DNA of 64,000 bases, from NCBI GenBank assembly GCA_963772595.1, contig CAVYXZ010000016.1, forward strand, positions 372,001-436,000, read 5' to 3'. The number at the start of each line of letters is the position of its first letter. The first letter of the stretch is position 1. The position numbers and the translations under genes are program-made. The stretch comes from CAVYXZ01 sp963772595. Its GTDB lineage: Bacteria; Chloroflexota; Anaerolineae; Aggregatilineales; Phototrophicaceae. The notes beneath the pieces were generated by a model. The model worked only from the letters and a program-made list of their open reading frames with translations, did not search any database and was not told the DNA's origin. Below are positions 36,661 to 45,600 of this stretch, in pieces.

Positions 36661-37316
36661 TTCGGGTTTTGATCTGTGACGATCAGTTGATTGTTTGCGA
36701 AGGCTTGAAGGCGATTCTGAAAAATGCGCCGGACATAGAGGTTGTGGGAATCGCGCAGAACGGGGTTCAGGCGCTGGAACAGGTCAGGCTGCTGTTGCCT
36801 GACGTGGTGCTGATGGACCTTAAGATGCCGGTGATGAACGGGATCAAAGCCACGCGCGAGATTCTCAGTCACTATGACAAGCTGCGGGTGCTGGTGCTGA
36901 CGACCTATGACGCCGACGACTGGGTCTTCGATGCGATTCGCAATGGGGCCTCTGGCTATCTGCTCAAAGATACGCCGCGCGAGGACCTGATCGCCGCGAT
37001 TGCAGGCACGGCTGCCGGGGATACCCATGTCTCGCCGCGCGTGGCTGCGCGTCTGTTCGCGCACGTGGCGCAGAGTTCGGCTCCCAAGGACTCAACGGCA
37101 CTGCAAAGCCTGAGCGAGCGCGAGCGCGAAGTGTTGGGGCTGATCGCGCGTGGCTATTCCAACGGCGACATTTCCCAGAAGCTGCACCTGACAACCGGGA
37201 CTGTCCGTAACTATGTCAGCATTATCCTCGACAAGCTGGGCGTTTCCGACCGGACCCAGGCGGCGATTCTGGCGCTCAACAGCGGCTTTGTGGAACTGAA
37301 TCAGATCAGTGACTAG
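36657..37316 (+). CDS. NarL/LuxR-family response regulator
   Basis: About 219 residues. The receiver domain has the acidic pair DD (8-9), the phosphorylated Asp54 in VVLMDLKMP, Thr in VLVLTTYDAD and Lys in GYLLKDTPRE. The C-terminal LuxR-type helix-turn-helix reads LSEREREVLGLIARGYSNGD and TTGTVRNYVSIILDKL. The start is GTG at 36657, overlapping the kinase stop by 4 bp. It likely binds the intergenic palindrome and controls the divergent tandem-SBP/FtsX operon, an inference from position. Confidence 0.9.
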   Translation: MIRVLICDDQLIVCEGLKAILKNAPDIEVVGIAQNGVQALEQVRLLLPDVVLMDLKMPVMNGIKATREILSHYDKLRVLVLTTYDADDWVFDAIRNGASGYLLKDTPREDLIAAIAGTAAGDTHVSPRVAARLFAHVAQSSAPKDSTALQSLSEREREVLGLIARGYSNGDISQKLHLTTGTVRNYVSIILDKLGVSDRTQAAILALNSGFVELNQISD

Positions 37317-37318
37317 CG

Positions 37319-37453
37319 CGTGTTTGCATACTAAATGCAGCTGAATTGAGCGCTGTGCTGTTAGCTCAAGATCTGTAACAATTATCGTAATTATTCCTGT
37401 TTCTCTCCTGTTTAACAGGCTTTTTGTCGGACCATGCGGGCTTTGCAAACACG
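37319..37453. repeat. Convergent intergenic region with a 10-bp inverted repeat at its ends
   Basis: CGTGTTTGCA (37319-37328) and TGCAAACACG (37444-37453) are perfect inverted repeats lying directly next to the two convergent stop codons. Inside is a small plus-strand hairpin, CCTG-TTTAA-CAGG (37407-37419), followed by CTTTTT, a weak terminator for the response regulator gene. The bounded layout could be a miniature element or a shared bidirectional terminator. Confidence 0.4.
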
Positions 37454-37455
37454 GC

Positions 37456-39876
37456 CTAGACGAGATCGGTGAAACGGCGCTGCAAATCGGCAACGGTCAG
37501 CGCTTGCTTGGCCTGGACTTCGGCCACCAGCGCGCTTTCGCGGTCAATCAGGCGGTCGAGCAGACCTTCATCGACCTGAGCCAGAGCGTTATCCTGGTCC
37601 ATCATGCGCTGCTGCCACTGTAAAATCGCGTAGTAGCCGATCCATATCTCGTAATTCTGGACGAACTGCGAGGCCAGCGTGGGCTGCTTTGCCATGATCG
37701 CGTCCCAGCGCTTGCGGTAGGGGCCGAAGGCTTTCGAGTAGTAGACGACGATGCTGCTGCCGGTCTCGACCACCTTGTAGGCGACGCCGCTCAGGTCGGC
37801 TTTCTCCGGGTCCAGATGATCCCAGATGCGGAAGAAATGCTCCGGCGATTCGTCCGGGTCGAGGCCCTGCACGTCGAACTGTGGGACCAGCCCGCGCGTG
37901 GTCTGAATCCCAGCTTCACGTGGTGGCAGGATCTCGTAGGGGATGTGGTCCATCAACTGCTGCCCATCCGGCAGATCGAGCGTGACGCTCACTTCGCCGA
38001 AATCGCCCGGCTGCGTGTCTTTGCGAGGTCGCAGTCGCCACTGGATGCGCCCGCCAACCAGCGCACCTTTGGCGATGTCTACCAGATGCTCCGGTTCGAT
38101 CTGGATACGCAGTGCGCCCAGATGGTCGAAAAAGCTGTCCGCATCGGTCTCAACCCGGATAGCGCGGCTGTCACCCTGGTGGATGCGCAGCACTTCGCGC
38201 GGGTTGACGATTTTCAACTGCCCGGCCTGCGGGTATGGCTGTGTCATAAGGGGCATGTGGGCTTGCAGACGGTGCGCGCGCGGTTCTGAATTGCCATCGC
38301 TGCGGCGTTCCCTTCCTGGAGTCGGCAGCCGCCCGTAATCGCCGTAATCGAGTCCAACATCGCGCAGCAGCCAGGTGATCTGACGCTTGACCTCGGCGCT
38401 GGCGTGGCTGGTATCGGCTAGCAGCATGGCCTGGAGTTCCATTTCAATCGCTTGCAGCCGCTCGTCGTCACGGAAGTGATCTTTGAGGACACGCACGATT
38501 TCGTCCAGCGGTTCGCCGTCTTTGAAGCCTTCGCGTGTGGAGGAGAGCAGTTGACTGCGGACTCGTTTGCTGACCTGCGACAGGTCGAGATGCACGACCA
38601 GATGCCGCGCCACCTGTGGCAGCCGGGCATCGCGGATAATACGCGCCGTAAGTTCGCCGTGATTCTGGCCGTTCATGGTGCCGATGAGCGGGTGGGCCGG
38701 GTCGAGAAAGAGATCGTTAGGCCGCGCCCGCTGTGCCGGTTTGTGACCGTTTTGCCTGAGCGAGGCAAAGACGACCCAGTATTCCACGCCCAGCGATGGC
38801 GCTTCACTGCTCAGCGGCCTGACCCAGAATTTGGGCTGGTGATGGCGCACCTCAACCTCTTCCTGCGGCTGCATCAAGCGGTTGCGCGAGCCGATGACGA
38901 TCACACTGCTGATCTCACCGGGTGTGCGCAGATCGACCAACCGGAGCGGCAGCACCGGATCAAAGAGCATGTATTCGAGCATGTGCAGCAGATTGCCGGG
39001 GCTGGTCGAGAAGGGTCTATCGAGCGCCCCAAGTTGATAGGCGTAATGCCGCACCAGGGTCCCGTTTTTCATGGGATATGGTTTGTTCGCCGGGTCTTCG
39101 ATGCCAGGATACAGATCGACTTTGCCATCATACCGGATACAGGGCACGCTCAGACTGCCGTCCTCAGTCACAGAGGCGAGGTAGACGTAGGCGTTTTCCT
39201 TATAGCCTTCGCCGAGTTCCATCTGCTTGACGACAGTAAAGCCCAGCGTATCGCCGTGCTCCACATGCCGCGAGACGATCAGGGTATAGTCGCTGAAGGC
39301 AATTGTCGAGGAACCGCCCTGACCGAATGCCCCTGCCAGATACTGCTTGCTGATCTTGTTGCCCTGGTGGAAGCTGAGAATCGTCTGGTCAAATTCGTCC
39401 GGCTGAATGCCGATGCCCCGGTCCAGCACATCGACCGCAGGCTTGCCGGTTTCGTCGCCCGGCATGAGCACCACCTGGATCAAGTCGGCCAGCTTTTCGA
39501 GCCGGTCCTGGGGCATCTCATACAGGCCGCTGGAGACGGTCGTCGGCGGACGGCCAAACCAGGCTTCTGCCCCGGCCATCGGCGAGTCAACCTCACCAGC
39601 ATTCTGGTGGGCGTGATGTGCCCGTTCCAACATGGCGTCGATGCCGTTGGTAATGCGTTCGGTCAGGCTGCGGGCGGGCTTGGAAGCCAGGTTAATGACC
39701 GACATGTTGGAAGGATTATCGCCGACAAAATGCCAGCAGGTGTTCAATGGGCCGAAGCTTTGATCGACTGCCAGATCAGGCCGGTCGCCAATCTCCGCCA
39801 GGATCGCCTGCACCTCTGATGGTCGCGTCGCGTGGAGCAAGTCGTCGAGCAGCGCTGCTGCGGTCCGAATACTCAT
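37456..39876 (-). CDS. Large GHKL-fold (Hsp90/MutL/MORC-like) ATPase, function unknown
   Basis: An intact 806-residue cytoplasmic protein. Residues 65-200 form a GHKL ATPase: N box SLTERITNGIDAM (Glu73, Asn77, Asp80), G1 box VDVLDRGIGI (152-156) and G2 box GAFGQGGSST (182-191). The remainder, about 600 residues, has LRPRKDTQPGDFGEVSVTLD and a C-terminal helical region and matches no domain I recognise. Conserved-looking segments include FGPLNTCWHFVGDNPSNMSV at the N-terminus. An AAGGAG ribosome-binding site precedes the start. It stands alone with its own promoter region. GHKL ATPases with long unknown tails occur in restriction/defence loci, but no helicase, nuclease or methylase is adjacent here. 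Confidence 0.75.
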   Translation of the reverse strand: MSIRTAAALLDDLLHATRPSEVQAILAEIGDRPDLAVDQSFGPLNTCWHFVGDNPSNMSVINLASKPARSLTERITNGIDAMLERAHHAHQNAGEVDSPMAGAEAWFGRPPTTVSSGLYEMPQDRLEKLADLIQVVLMPGDETGKPAVDVLDRGIGIQPDEFDQTILSFHQGNKISKQYLAGAFGQGGSSTIAFSDYTLIVSRHVEHGDTLGFTVVKQMELGEGYKENAYVYLASVTEDGSLSVPCIRYDGKVDLYPGIEDPANKPYPMKNGTLVRHYAYQLGALDRPFSTSPGNLLHMLEYMLFDPVLPLRLVDLRTPGEISSVIVIGSRNRLMQPQEEVEVRHHQPKFWVRPLSSEAPSLGVEYWVVFASLRQNGHKPAQRARPNDLFLDPAHPLIGTMNGQNHGELTARIIRDARLPQVARHLVVHLDLSQVSKRVRSQLLSSTREGFKDGEPLDEIVRVLKDHFRDDERLQAIEMELQAMLLADTSHASAEVKRQITWLLRDVGLDYGDYGRLPTPGRERRSDGNSEPRAHRLQAHMPLMTQPYPQAGQLKIVNPREVLRIHQGDSRAIRVETDADSFFDHLGALRIQIEPEHLVDIAKGALVGGRIQWRLRPRKDTQPGDFGEVSVTLDLPDGQQLMDHIPYEILPPREAGIQTTRGLVPQFDVQGLDPDESPEHFFRIWDHLDPEKADLSGVAYKVVETGSSIVVYYSKAFGPYRKRWDAIMAKQPTLASQFVQNYEIWIGYYAILQWQQRMMDQDNALAQVDEGLLDRLIDRESALVAEVQAKQALTVADLQRRFTDLV

Positions 39877-40240
39877 TCACGATGTCTCCTTATTCGCCAC
39901 TAGCCCTGGCGCGTCATCACTCATAATACGTCTGAAATGGTCGTTCAGCATGAAGATTTGAGCCGTACTCATAGCTCTCATGTTCTATTTTATCACAGGA
40001 ATCATGCTAAGCTAGCGGGCATCTTACCATTGAAACGGCAAGTGACTGAAAATACAAGCCCTGGTCTATTTCGCTTCGGATAGTCATTGGCTGCGCTGCC
40101 ACGAAGGCAGGTGCATTTCGACCTATTTCAGAAGGCTCAAGGCAATGTTAAGAATGCTTGCAATGTGTTAACTCTTATGCTATCGTTACCCAATTCTTAA
40201 CATCAGATAAGAGTTTAGTGTATTTCCAGAAGGGGAGAGC
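39877..40240. other. 364-bp divergent intergenic region
   Basis: AT-rich spacer between the GHKL ATPase and the nucleoside-transporter operon. The part nearest the ATPase (39877-40140) has no open frame, RNA gene or clear repeat that I can recognise. The part nearest the transporter holds a candidate promoter and long inverted repeat described separately. Confidence 0.6.
40145..40203 (+). promoter_or_regulatory. Candidate promoter bracketed by an 11-bp inverted repeat upstream of the nucleoside transporter
   Basis: ATGTTAAGAAT (40145-40155) and ATTCTTAACAT (40193-40203) are perfect inverted repeats 37 bp apart. Between them TTGCAA (40158-40163) and TATCGT (40181-40186) are spaced by 17 bp as a plausible -35/-10 pair. 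The layout fits two operator half-sites flanking a promoter (repression loop), or a stem in the leader RNA. Confidence 0.45.
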
Positions 40241-41309
40241 ATGAAATCAACGAAGGCGTTGTTTTTGTACGTATGTCTATTTGCTGTCCTGGGGACGCTC
40301 GCGTTCGGCGGGCTGGTTCGGGCACAGAGTGACAATTCGGATTTCCTGGCTTGCCAGGTGGCGGACACCGGCGGCATTGACGACAAGTCGTTCAATCAGA
40401 CGGCCTGGAATGGTATGGAGCGCGCTAGTGAGGAACTTGGCGTACAGGTGAAATTCCTGGAATCGCAGCAGCAGACCGACTATGCCCGTAATATCGATGC
40501 CTTTATCGAAGACAACTGCAACATCATTGTCACGGTTGGATTCCTCCTGGGCGATGACACGGCTGCGAAGGCGCAAGAAAACCCGGATTCGAAATTCGCC
40601 ATTGTCGATTACGCTTATGATCCGCCGATTGACAATGTGCTGAGGCCTGGTCTACGCGACTGATCAGGCCGCATTCCTGGCCGGTTATGTGGCGGCTGCC
40701 GCAACCCAGACCGGGATCGTCGGAACGTATGGAGGCATCAACATTCCGACCGTGACCGTCTACATGAATGGTTATACTCTTGGTGTCCAGTACTACAACG
40801 AGCAGAATGGCACGGATGTCCAGGTGTTGGGCTGGGATGTCGATACTCAGGACGGCTTGTTTACCGGCAACTTCGACAGCACCGACGATGGTCGTGCGCT
40901 GGGTGAGAGCCTGCTCGATGAAGGCGCGGACATCATCATGCCGGTCGCTGGCCCGGTGGGTCTGGGCACTGCGGCAGCGATGAAGGAACGCGGCGAAGGT
41001 TGGCTGATCGGCGTCGATAATGACTGGCGGCTGACGGCACCGGAATACTCGGACCTCATCCTGTTGTCGATCATGAAGCGTATGGACAACAGCGTGTTCG
41101 ATGTGATCCAGAACACCATGAATGGCGAATTCGAGGGCGGCACTTTCCTGGGCACCCTGGAGAATGAGGGCGTCGGGATCACGGATGTGGCCGAAGACGC
41201 GGTTCCACAGGAAGTCCTGGATGCGCTGCCTGACCTTCAGCAGATGATTATTGACGGCGAAATTCAGACGTCGCCTATGATGGAAGCTACGGAAGAAGCC
41301 GCATCGTAG
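40241..41309 (+). CDS. BMP-family nucleoside-binding protein (one frameshift)
   Basis: About 355 residues. Signal peptide with LFAVLGTLAFGGLVRAQ, no lipobox Cys. Family marks are the N-terminal DTGGIDDKSFNQTAWNGME, ARNIDAFIEDNCNIIVTVG, GIVGTYGGINIPTVTVYMNG and GWLIGVDNDW. The frame breaks near 40646; dropping the A in CTGAGGCC gives NVLGLVYATDQAAFLAGYVA, the usual BMP sequence. BMP proteins (PnrA, BmpA, YufN) bind purine or pyrimidine nucleosides. It is the first gene of a complete importer operon; a hairpin separates it from the ATPase gene. Confidence 0.87.
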
Positions 41310-41337
41310 ATGTGAGTTTTCTGCCTTAACGAATACG

Positions 41338-41374
41338 ACAGCCTGGCTTCTCAGTACACGACGGGCCAGGCTGT
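41338..41374 (+). promoter_or_regulatory. 10-bp hairpin between binding-protein and ATPase genes
   Basis: ACAGCCTGGC (41338-41347) and GCCAGGCTGT (41365-41374) pair perfectly around a 17-base loop, followed by TTGACTTTATT. This is probably a partial terminator or stabiliser giving more binding protein than ATPase. Confidence 0.5.
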
Positions 41375-41386
41375 TGACTTTATTGG

Positions 41387-42970
41387 ATGAAACCAAAGCC
41401 AATGCAAGACATTGACCGGTCTACCCCCCTCCTCGAACTCAGAGGGATAAGTAAGCGTTTCCCAGGCGTCATTGCCAACGATCATATTGACTTTGATCTC
41501 TACGCGGGCGAAATCCACGCGCTCCTCGGCGAAAACGGCGCGGGTAAAACCACGCTGATGAACATCCTCTACGGCCTGTACTCGCAGGATGAGGGTGAAA
41601 TTCTGCTCCATGATAATGTCGCCGGCATTGAATCGCCCCATGACGCGATTGCGCGCGGGATCGGCATGGTTCACCAACACTTCATGCTCATTCCGGTATT
41701 CACAGTGACCGAAAATGTGATGCTTGGCGAGGAGCCGCTGCACACAGGCGGTGTGCTCAACCGGACTGAAGCCGCCGAACGTATCCGCAGCATTTCTGAA
41801 CGCTTCGGCCTGGACGTGGACCCGCTGGCGCTGGTCGAAGACCTGTCGGTTGGGGTTCAGCAGCGTGTCGAGATCATCAAGCTGCTGTACCGGAACGCCG
41901 ACATCCTTATTTTTGACGAGCCGACTGCGGTGCTGACCCCGCAGGAAGCTGATGGCTTGTTCGAGATCATGCACCTGCTGGCGGCCCAGGGCAAAGGCAT
42001 CATCCTGATTACCCATAAGCTGAATGAAGTGCTGGCACACGCGGATCGCATCACGGTGATTCGCCTGGGGAAGGTGGTCGGCCACACGACCCCGGAAGAA
42101 GCCACGCCTTCTACGCTGGCGGAAATGATGGTCGGGCGCGAGGTGCTGCTCACCGCAGATCATCAGTCCGCGCATCCCGGCGAGTCCGTCCTGCATTTGC
42201 AGGATGTCTACATCTACGGCGATCAAGAGCAGTTCGCCGCGAAGAATCTGACGCTGGATGTTCGTGCGGGTGAAATCCTGGGATTGGCCGGTGTTCAGGG
42301 GAATGGTCAGACGGAGGTGGTCGAGGCGATCACCGGGCTGCGTTCCGTCGCTTCTGGCAAGATCACACTGGCGGGTCAGGACGTGACTGGAGCAAGCCCG
42401 CGCAAAATTACCGAACTGGGCGTGGCGCATATCCCCGAAGATCGCCAGCGCGACGGCCTGGTGCTGAGCTTTCCAGTAGTCGATAATCTGGTGCTGCAAA
42501 CGGCCTTTCGGCCCCCATTTTCTAAAGGGGTCCTGCTTCAGCCGGACGTCATGCGCGAGAACGCGGAACGACTGGTGGAGCAGTATGACATCCGCACGCC
42601 GAGCGTGGATACTCATGCTGGCGCGCTGTCGGGCGGCAACCAGCAGAAAGTCATTGTAGCCCGTGAATTCTCGCGCGATATTCGCTTCCTGGTGGCTTCA
42701 CAGCCAACACGAGGCCTGGATGTCGGGTCGATTGAGTATATTCACAGCCAGATCCTCAAGAAGCGTGACGACGGATGTGCCATCTTGCTGGTCTCGACCG
42801 AGTTGGATGAAATTATGTCCCTTTCGGATCGGATTGCCGTCATGTACGCTGGTGAGATCACGGCGGTTGTTGATGCCGATGCCGTGACGAGAGAAGAAGT
42901 TGGCCTGCTGATGGCGGGCGGCGACCTGAAGCAGGTCCAGGCGTCGGGTGCTGAGCACGAAGAACGGTAA
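41387..42970 (+). CDS. Nucleoside ABC transporter double ATPase (NupO/YufO, RbsA-like)
   Basis: A 527-residue protein with two fused ABC domains. The first has Walker A LLGENGAGKTTLMNILYGL, a signature-like LSVGVQQRVEIIK and Walker B ILIFDEPTAVLTPQEAD. The second has a degenerate Walker A (LAGVQGNGQTEVVEAI), ALSGGNQQKVIVAREFSR and LVASQPTRGLDVGS, where Gln replaces the catalytic Glu/Asp as in RbsA-type second domains. It energises import through the two permeases that follow. The start at 41387 lacks a strong ribosome-binding site; an ATG 15 bp later is possible. Confidence 0.92.
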   Translation: MKPKPMQDIDRSTPLLELRGISKRFPGVIANDHIDFDLYAGEIHALLGENGAGKTTLMNILYGLYSQDEGEILLHDNVAGIESPHDAIARGIGMVHQHFMLIPVFTVTENVMLGEEPLHTGGVLNRTEAAERIRSISERFGLDVDPLALVEDLSVGVQQRVEIIKLLYRNADILIFDEPTAVLTPQEADGLFEIMHLLAAQGKGIILITHKLNEVLAHADRITVIRLGKVVGHTTPEEATPSTLAEMMVGREVLLTADHQSAHPGESVLHLQDVYIYGDQEQFAAKNLTLDVRAGEILGLAGVQGNGQTEVVEAITGLRSVASGKITLAGQDVTGASPRKITELGVAHIPEDRQRDGLVLSFPVVDNLVLQTAFRPPFSKGVLLQPDVMRENAERLVEQYDIRTPSVDTHAGALSGGNQQKVIVAREFSRDIRFLVASQPTRGLDVGSIEYIHSQILKKRDDGCAILLVSTELDEIMSLSDRIAVMYAGEITAVVDADAVTREEVGLLMAGGDLKQVQASGAEHEER

Positions 42971-42974
42971 GCAA

Positions 42975-44252
42975 ATGTCACAAGATCCGCAAGATCAGAA
43001 ACCCAATCCGGTACAAATCTTTACCGAAGAGATCAGCCGGACGCCGGAGCATCATGACGGACGCCAGCGCTTACAGCGCGTTATCCTGGTGCCTCTGCTG
43101 GCAATATTTACCGGCCTGGTGGTCGGCGGCATCTTCATCGCGCTGACGACGGAGTCGGTGTATCCAGCCTTTCAGCATTCCTTCGGCGATGGGGTCCGCG
43201 TGGCGGTATCGAGCGTGGCGGAAGCTTACAACGCCCTGATTACCGGCGCGGTTGGCAGCCCGGCTCGCATCATCACTGCGATGCAATCCGGTGATGCGCT
43301 GGCGATCCGGCGGGCTATTAACCCGATTTTCGAAAGCCTGACCGCCTCAACACCGCTGATTCTGGCCGGGTTGGGGGTCGCGCTGGGCTTCCGGGCGGGG
43401 CTTTTCAACATTGGCGCGGAAGGCCAGTTGTATATTGGCGCGATCTGCTCGACCTTTGTCGGTTACAGCCTGACAGGTCTGTCGCCGTTTATTCATGTGC
43501 CGCTGGCGCTGTTGGCTGGCTTCCTCGGCGGTGCCGCCTGGGGTTTTGTGCCGGGGTGGCTCAAGGCCCGAACGGGCGGCCATGAAGTTATTAACACCAT
43601 CATGATGAATTACATCGCCTTCCTGCTGTTGGATTTTCTGCTGCGTGGCCCCATGGGCGACCCGAACTCATTTAATCCCATTAGCCCGCCGATCCAACCC
43701 AGTGCCTATTTGCCGCAGTTGTTCGAACAACCGATCCGGTTTCACGTGGGCTTCTTCATGGCGATTGGCTTCGCCGTGCTGGTCTGGTGGTTCCTGTTCA
43801 AGACCAACTGGGGTTTTGCTTTCCGTACAGTGGGTGCGAACCCTAACGCCGCACGCTACGCGGGCATGAATATCGTGCGTGTCACGGTGCTGGCGATGGC
43901 GCTGTCTGGGGCTTTGGCCGGTCTGGCGGGAAGCAACGAGGTGATGGGCCTTAACCATAACCTCGCGCCTTCGTTTACGTCAGGCTATGGCTTCGATGCG
44001 ATTGCGATTGCGTTGCTGGGCAATAATCACCCGGTTGGCGTCGTGCTTGCGGCGCTCCTGTTCGGGATGCTGCGGACAGGTGCAACCCCGATGCAGGTGG
44101 CAACGTCAATTCCTGTCGATATTATCGGTGTGGTGCAGGCGATGGTGCTGGCCTTTATCGCTGCGCCTGCTATCGTGAGAACGATCTATCGACTCCGTGC
44201 GTCACGCGCGGCGGATCAAGAGATCGTCATCAGTACCTGGAGCACTCAGTAG
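42975..44252 (+). CDS. Nucleoside ABC transporter permease (NupP/YufP-like)
   Basis: About 425 residues. After a 45-residue charged N-terminus there are eight to ten membrane helices. The family signature is PLILAGLGVALGFRAGLFNIGAEGQ (split around residue 130-155), followed by FVPGWLKARTGGHEVINTIM and the ATPase-contact loop GANPNAARYAGMNIVR. I chose ATG 42975 (MSQDPQDQKP), 4 bp after the ATPase stop. It pairs with the next permease. Confidence 0.9.
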   Translation: MSQDPQDQKPNPVQIFTEEISRTPEHHDGRQRLQRVILVPLLAIFTGLVVGGIFIALTTESVYPAFQHSFGDGVRVAVSSVAEAYNALITGAVGSPARIITAMQSGDALAIRRAINPIFESLTASTPLILAGLGVALGFRAGLFNIGAEGQLYIGAICSTFVGYSLTGLSPFIHVPLALLAGFLGGAAWGFVPGWLKARTGGHEVINTIMMNYIAFLLLDFLLRGPMGDPNSFNPISPPIQPSAYLPQLFEQPIRFHVGFFMAIGFAVLVWWFLFKTNWGFAFRTVGANPNAARYAGMNIVRVTVLAMALSGALAGLAGSNEVMGLNHNLAPSFTSGYGFDAIAIALLGNNHPVGVVLAALLFGMLRTGATPMQVATSIPVDIIGVVQAMVLAFIAAPAIVRTIYRLRASRAADQEIVISTWSTQ

Positions 44253-44260
44253 GAAAGTTC

Positions 44261-45532
44261 ATGGCAACGAGAACAGCAGGTTCCTCGCAGCGGGTCAGCG
44301 GTGTGATCACTCGACAACGGGTGATGGGCATCGTCTTTCTGGTGGTCGCCTTCGGCATCTGGTTTTTCTTTTTGCAGAGCCTCGATACGGGCGTCACCAC
44401 GACCTTTGGTCTGGCACCCGGCGGCGCAGGCGTGCAGCGGGTAAATTGGGAATTTGGATCCTGGCCGATGGTCGTCTTTCTGGCGATCACCGCCGCAGTG
44501 TTGGGCGGAGTCCAGCTGGTACGCGGCTTTGGCAATCGAACCAATCTGGTGCTGGGGTTGGTGGTGATGCTGTTTGTCCTGGCTTTCCTGACCTGGGGCG
44601 CTTCGGGTAGGTCGCTGAATGTAGGCGGTCTGCTGAATGCGGCACTGGTGCGCTCGGTACCGATTACGCTCGGCGCGTTTTCAGGCATTCTGAGCGAACG
44701 GGCAGGCGTGGTCAACATTGCTATCGAGGGCATGATGCTGATGGCAGCGATGGTTGGGGCCATCGCCGGCAGCCTGGGCGGTATGTGGGTCGGTTTGATC
44801 GCTGCCATTGCGGCTGGTGCGTTGATGGGGCTGCTGCACGCGGTGCTGTCGATCCATTATAAGATGAACCAGATTATCTCCGGGACAGTCATCAATATCT
44901 TCTCGGCGGGCTTTACCAGTTACATGTCCACCAAGTTTCTACAAACCTACACAGAGCTGAACACCCCGCAGGCCTTCCCATCCTGGAAGATACCGGGTCT
45001 GTTCAATATCCCGATTGTCGGGCCGATTCTCTTCAACAATAACATCTTCGTCTACGGTATGCTCGTGATGGCCTTCGTGCTGTACTTCGTGTTGTTCCAT
45101 ACGCGCTGGGGACTGCGCGTCCGGGCAGTTGGCGAACATCCGAAGGCGGCGGATACGCTGGGGATCAACGTATTTCGCATTCGCTATATCTCGGTGATGC
45201 TCAGCGGCGCGATGGCCGGGTTTGGCGGTGCCTATTTCACGCTCGGCTCTGTGCCGCGCTTTGACGAACTGCTCACGGCGGGGCGCGGCTTCATCGGCCT
45301 GGCGGCCATGATCTTCGGCAACTGGAAGCCTTTCGGGTCGATGGGGGCGGGGCTATTGTTTGGCTTTGCCGATTCGCTGCAAACCAAGCTGGCGATCCTG
45401 GGTCTGAATATCCCCTCTGAGTTTCTGCTGATGATCCCCTACGTGGTGACGATGGTGGCCCTGGCCGGGGTCGTCGGGCGCGGACACATGCCCGCCGCCG
45501 ATGGTCAGCCCTACGAAAAAGAAGGCGCATAA
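44261..45532 (+). CDS. Nucleoside ABC transporter permease (NupQ/YufQ-like)
   Basis: A 423-residue integral membrane protein. Signature segments are PITLGAFSGILSERAGVVNI followed by AIEGMMLM, then HYKMNQIISGTVINIFSAG, the ATPase-contact RAVGEHPKAADTLGINVFR and GRGFIGLAAMIFGNWKPFG. The first about 120 residues carry extra helices before the conserved core. The AGTAGGAAAGTTC ribosome-binding site lies just after the preceding permease stop. It completes a binding protein-ATPase-permease-permease nucleoside importer. Confidence 0.9.
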   Translation: MATRTAGSSQRVSGVITRQRVMGIVFLVVAFGIWFFFLQSLDTGVTTTFGLAPGGAGVQRVNWEFGSWPMVVFLAITAAVLGGVQLVRGFGNRTNLVLGLVVMLFVLAFLTWGASGRSLNVGGLLNAALVRSVPITLGAFSGILSERAGVVNIAIEGMMLMAAMVGAIAGSLGGMWVGLIAAIAAGALMGLLHAVLSIHYKMNQIISGTVINIFSAGFTSYMSTKFLQTYTELNTPQAFPSWKIPGLFNIPIVGPILFNNNIFVYGMLVMAFVLYFVLFHTRWGLRVRAVGEHPKAADTLGINVFRIRYISVMLSGAMAGFGGAYFTLGSVPRFDELLTAGRGFIGLAAMIFGNWKPFGSMGAGLLFGFADSLQTKLAILGLNIPSEFLLMIPYVVTMVALAGVVGRGHMPAADGQPYEKEGA

Positions 45533-45547
45533 GCTCTGGAAATGAAA

Positions 45548-45578
45548 ACGTGGCGTGAGCGCAATGCCCACACCACGT
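45548..45578. terminator. Bidirectional hairpin between convergent transporter operons
   Basis: ACGTGGCGTG (45548-45557) and CACACCACGT (45569-45578) pair over 10 bp with one G-U, around an 11-base loop, in the 68-bp gap between convergent stops. No strong T-run on either side, so efficiency is uncertain. Confidence 0.4.
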
Positions 45579-45600
45579 CCTGTTGCGGCTGTGACAGCGA

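Noticed and set aside
37456..39876. Calling the GHKL protein HtpG, MutL or a named defence protein
   Set aside because: Only the nucleotide-binding boxes are shared. The middle and C-terminal domains of HtpG or MutL are not recognisable and no partner gene is adjacent.
39877..40240. Purine riboswitch or tRNA gene in the long gap upstream of the nucleoside importer
   Set aside because: No cloverleaf with a T-psi-C arm and no purine-aptamer core could be traced; only the inverted repeat and promoter-like boxes are supported.
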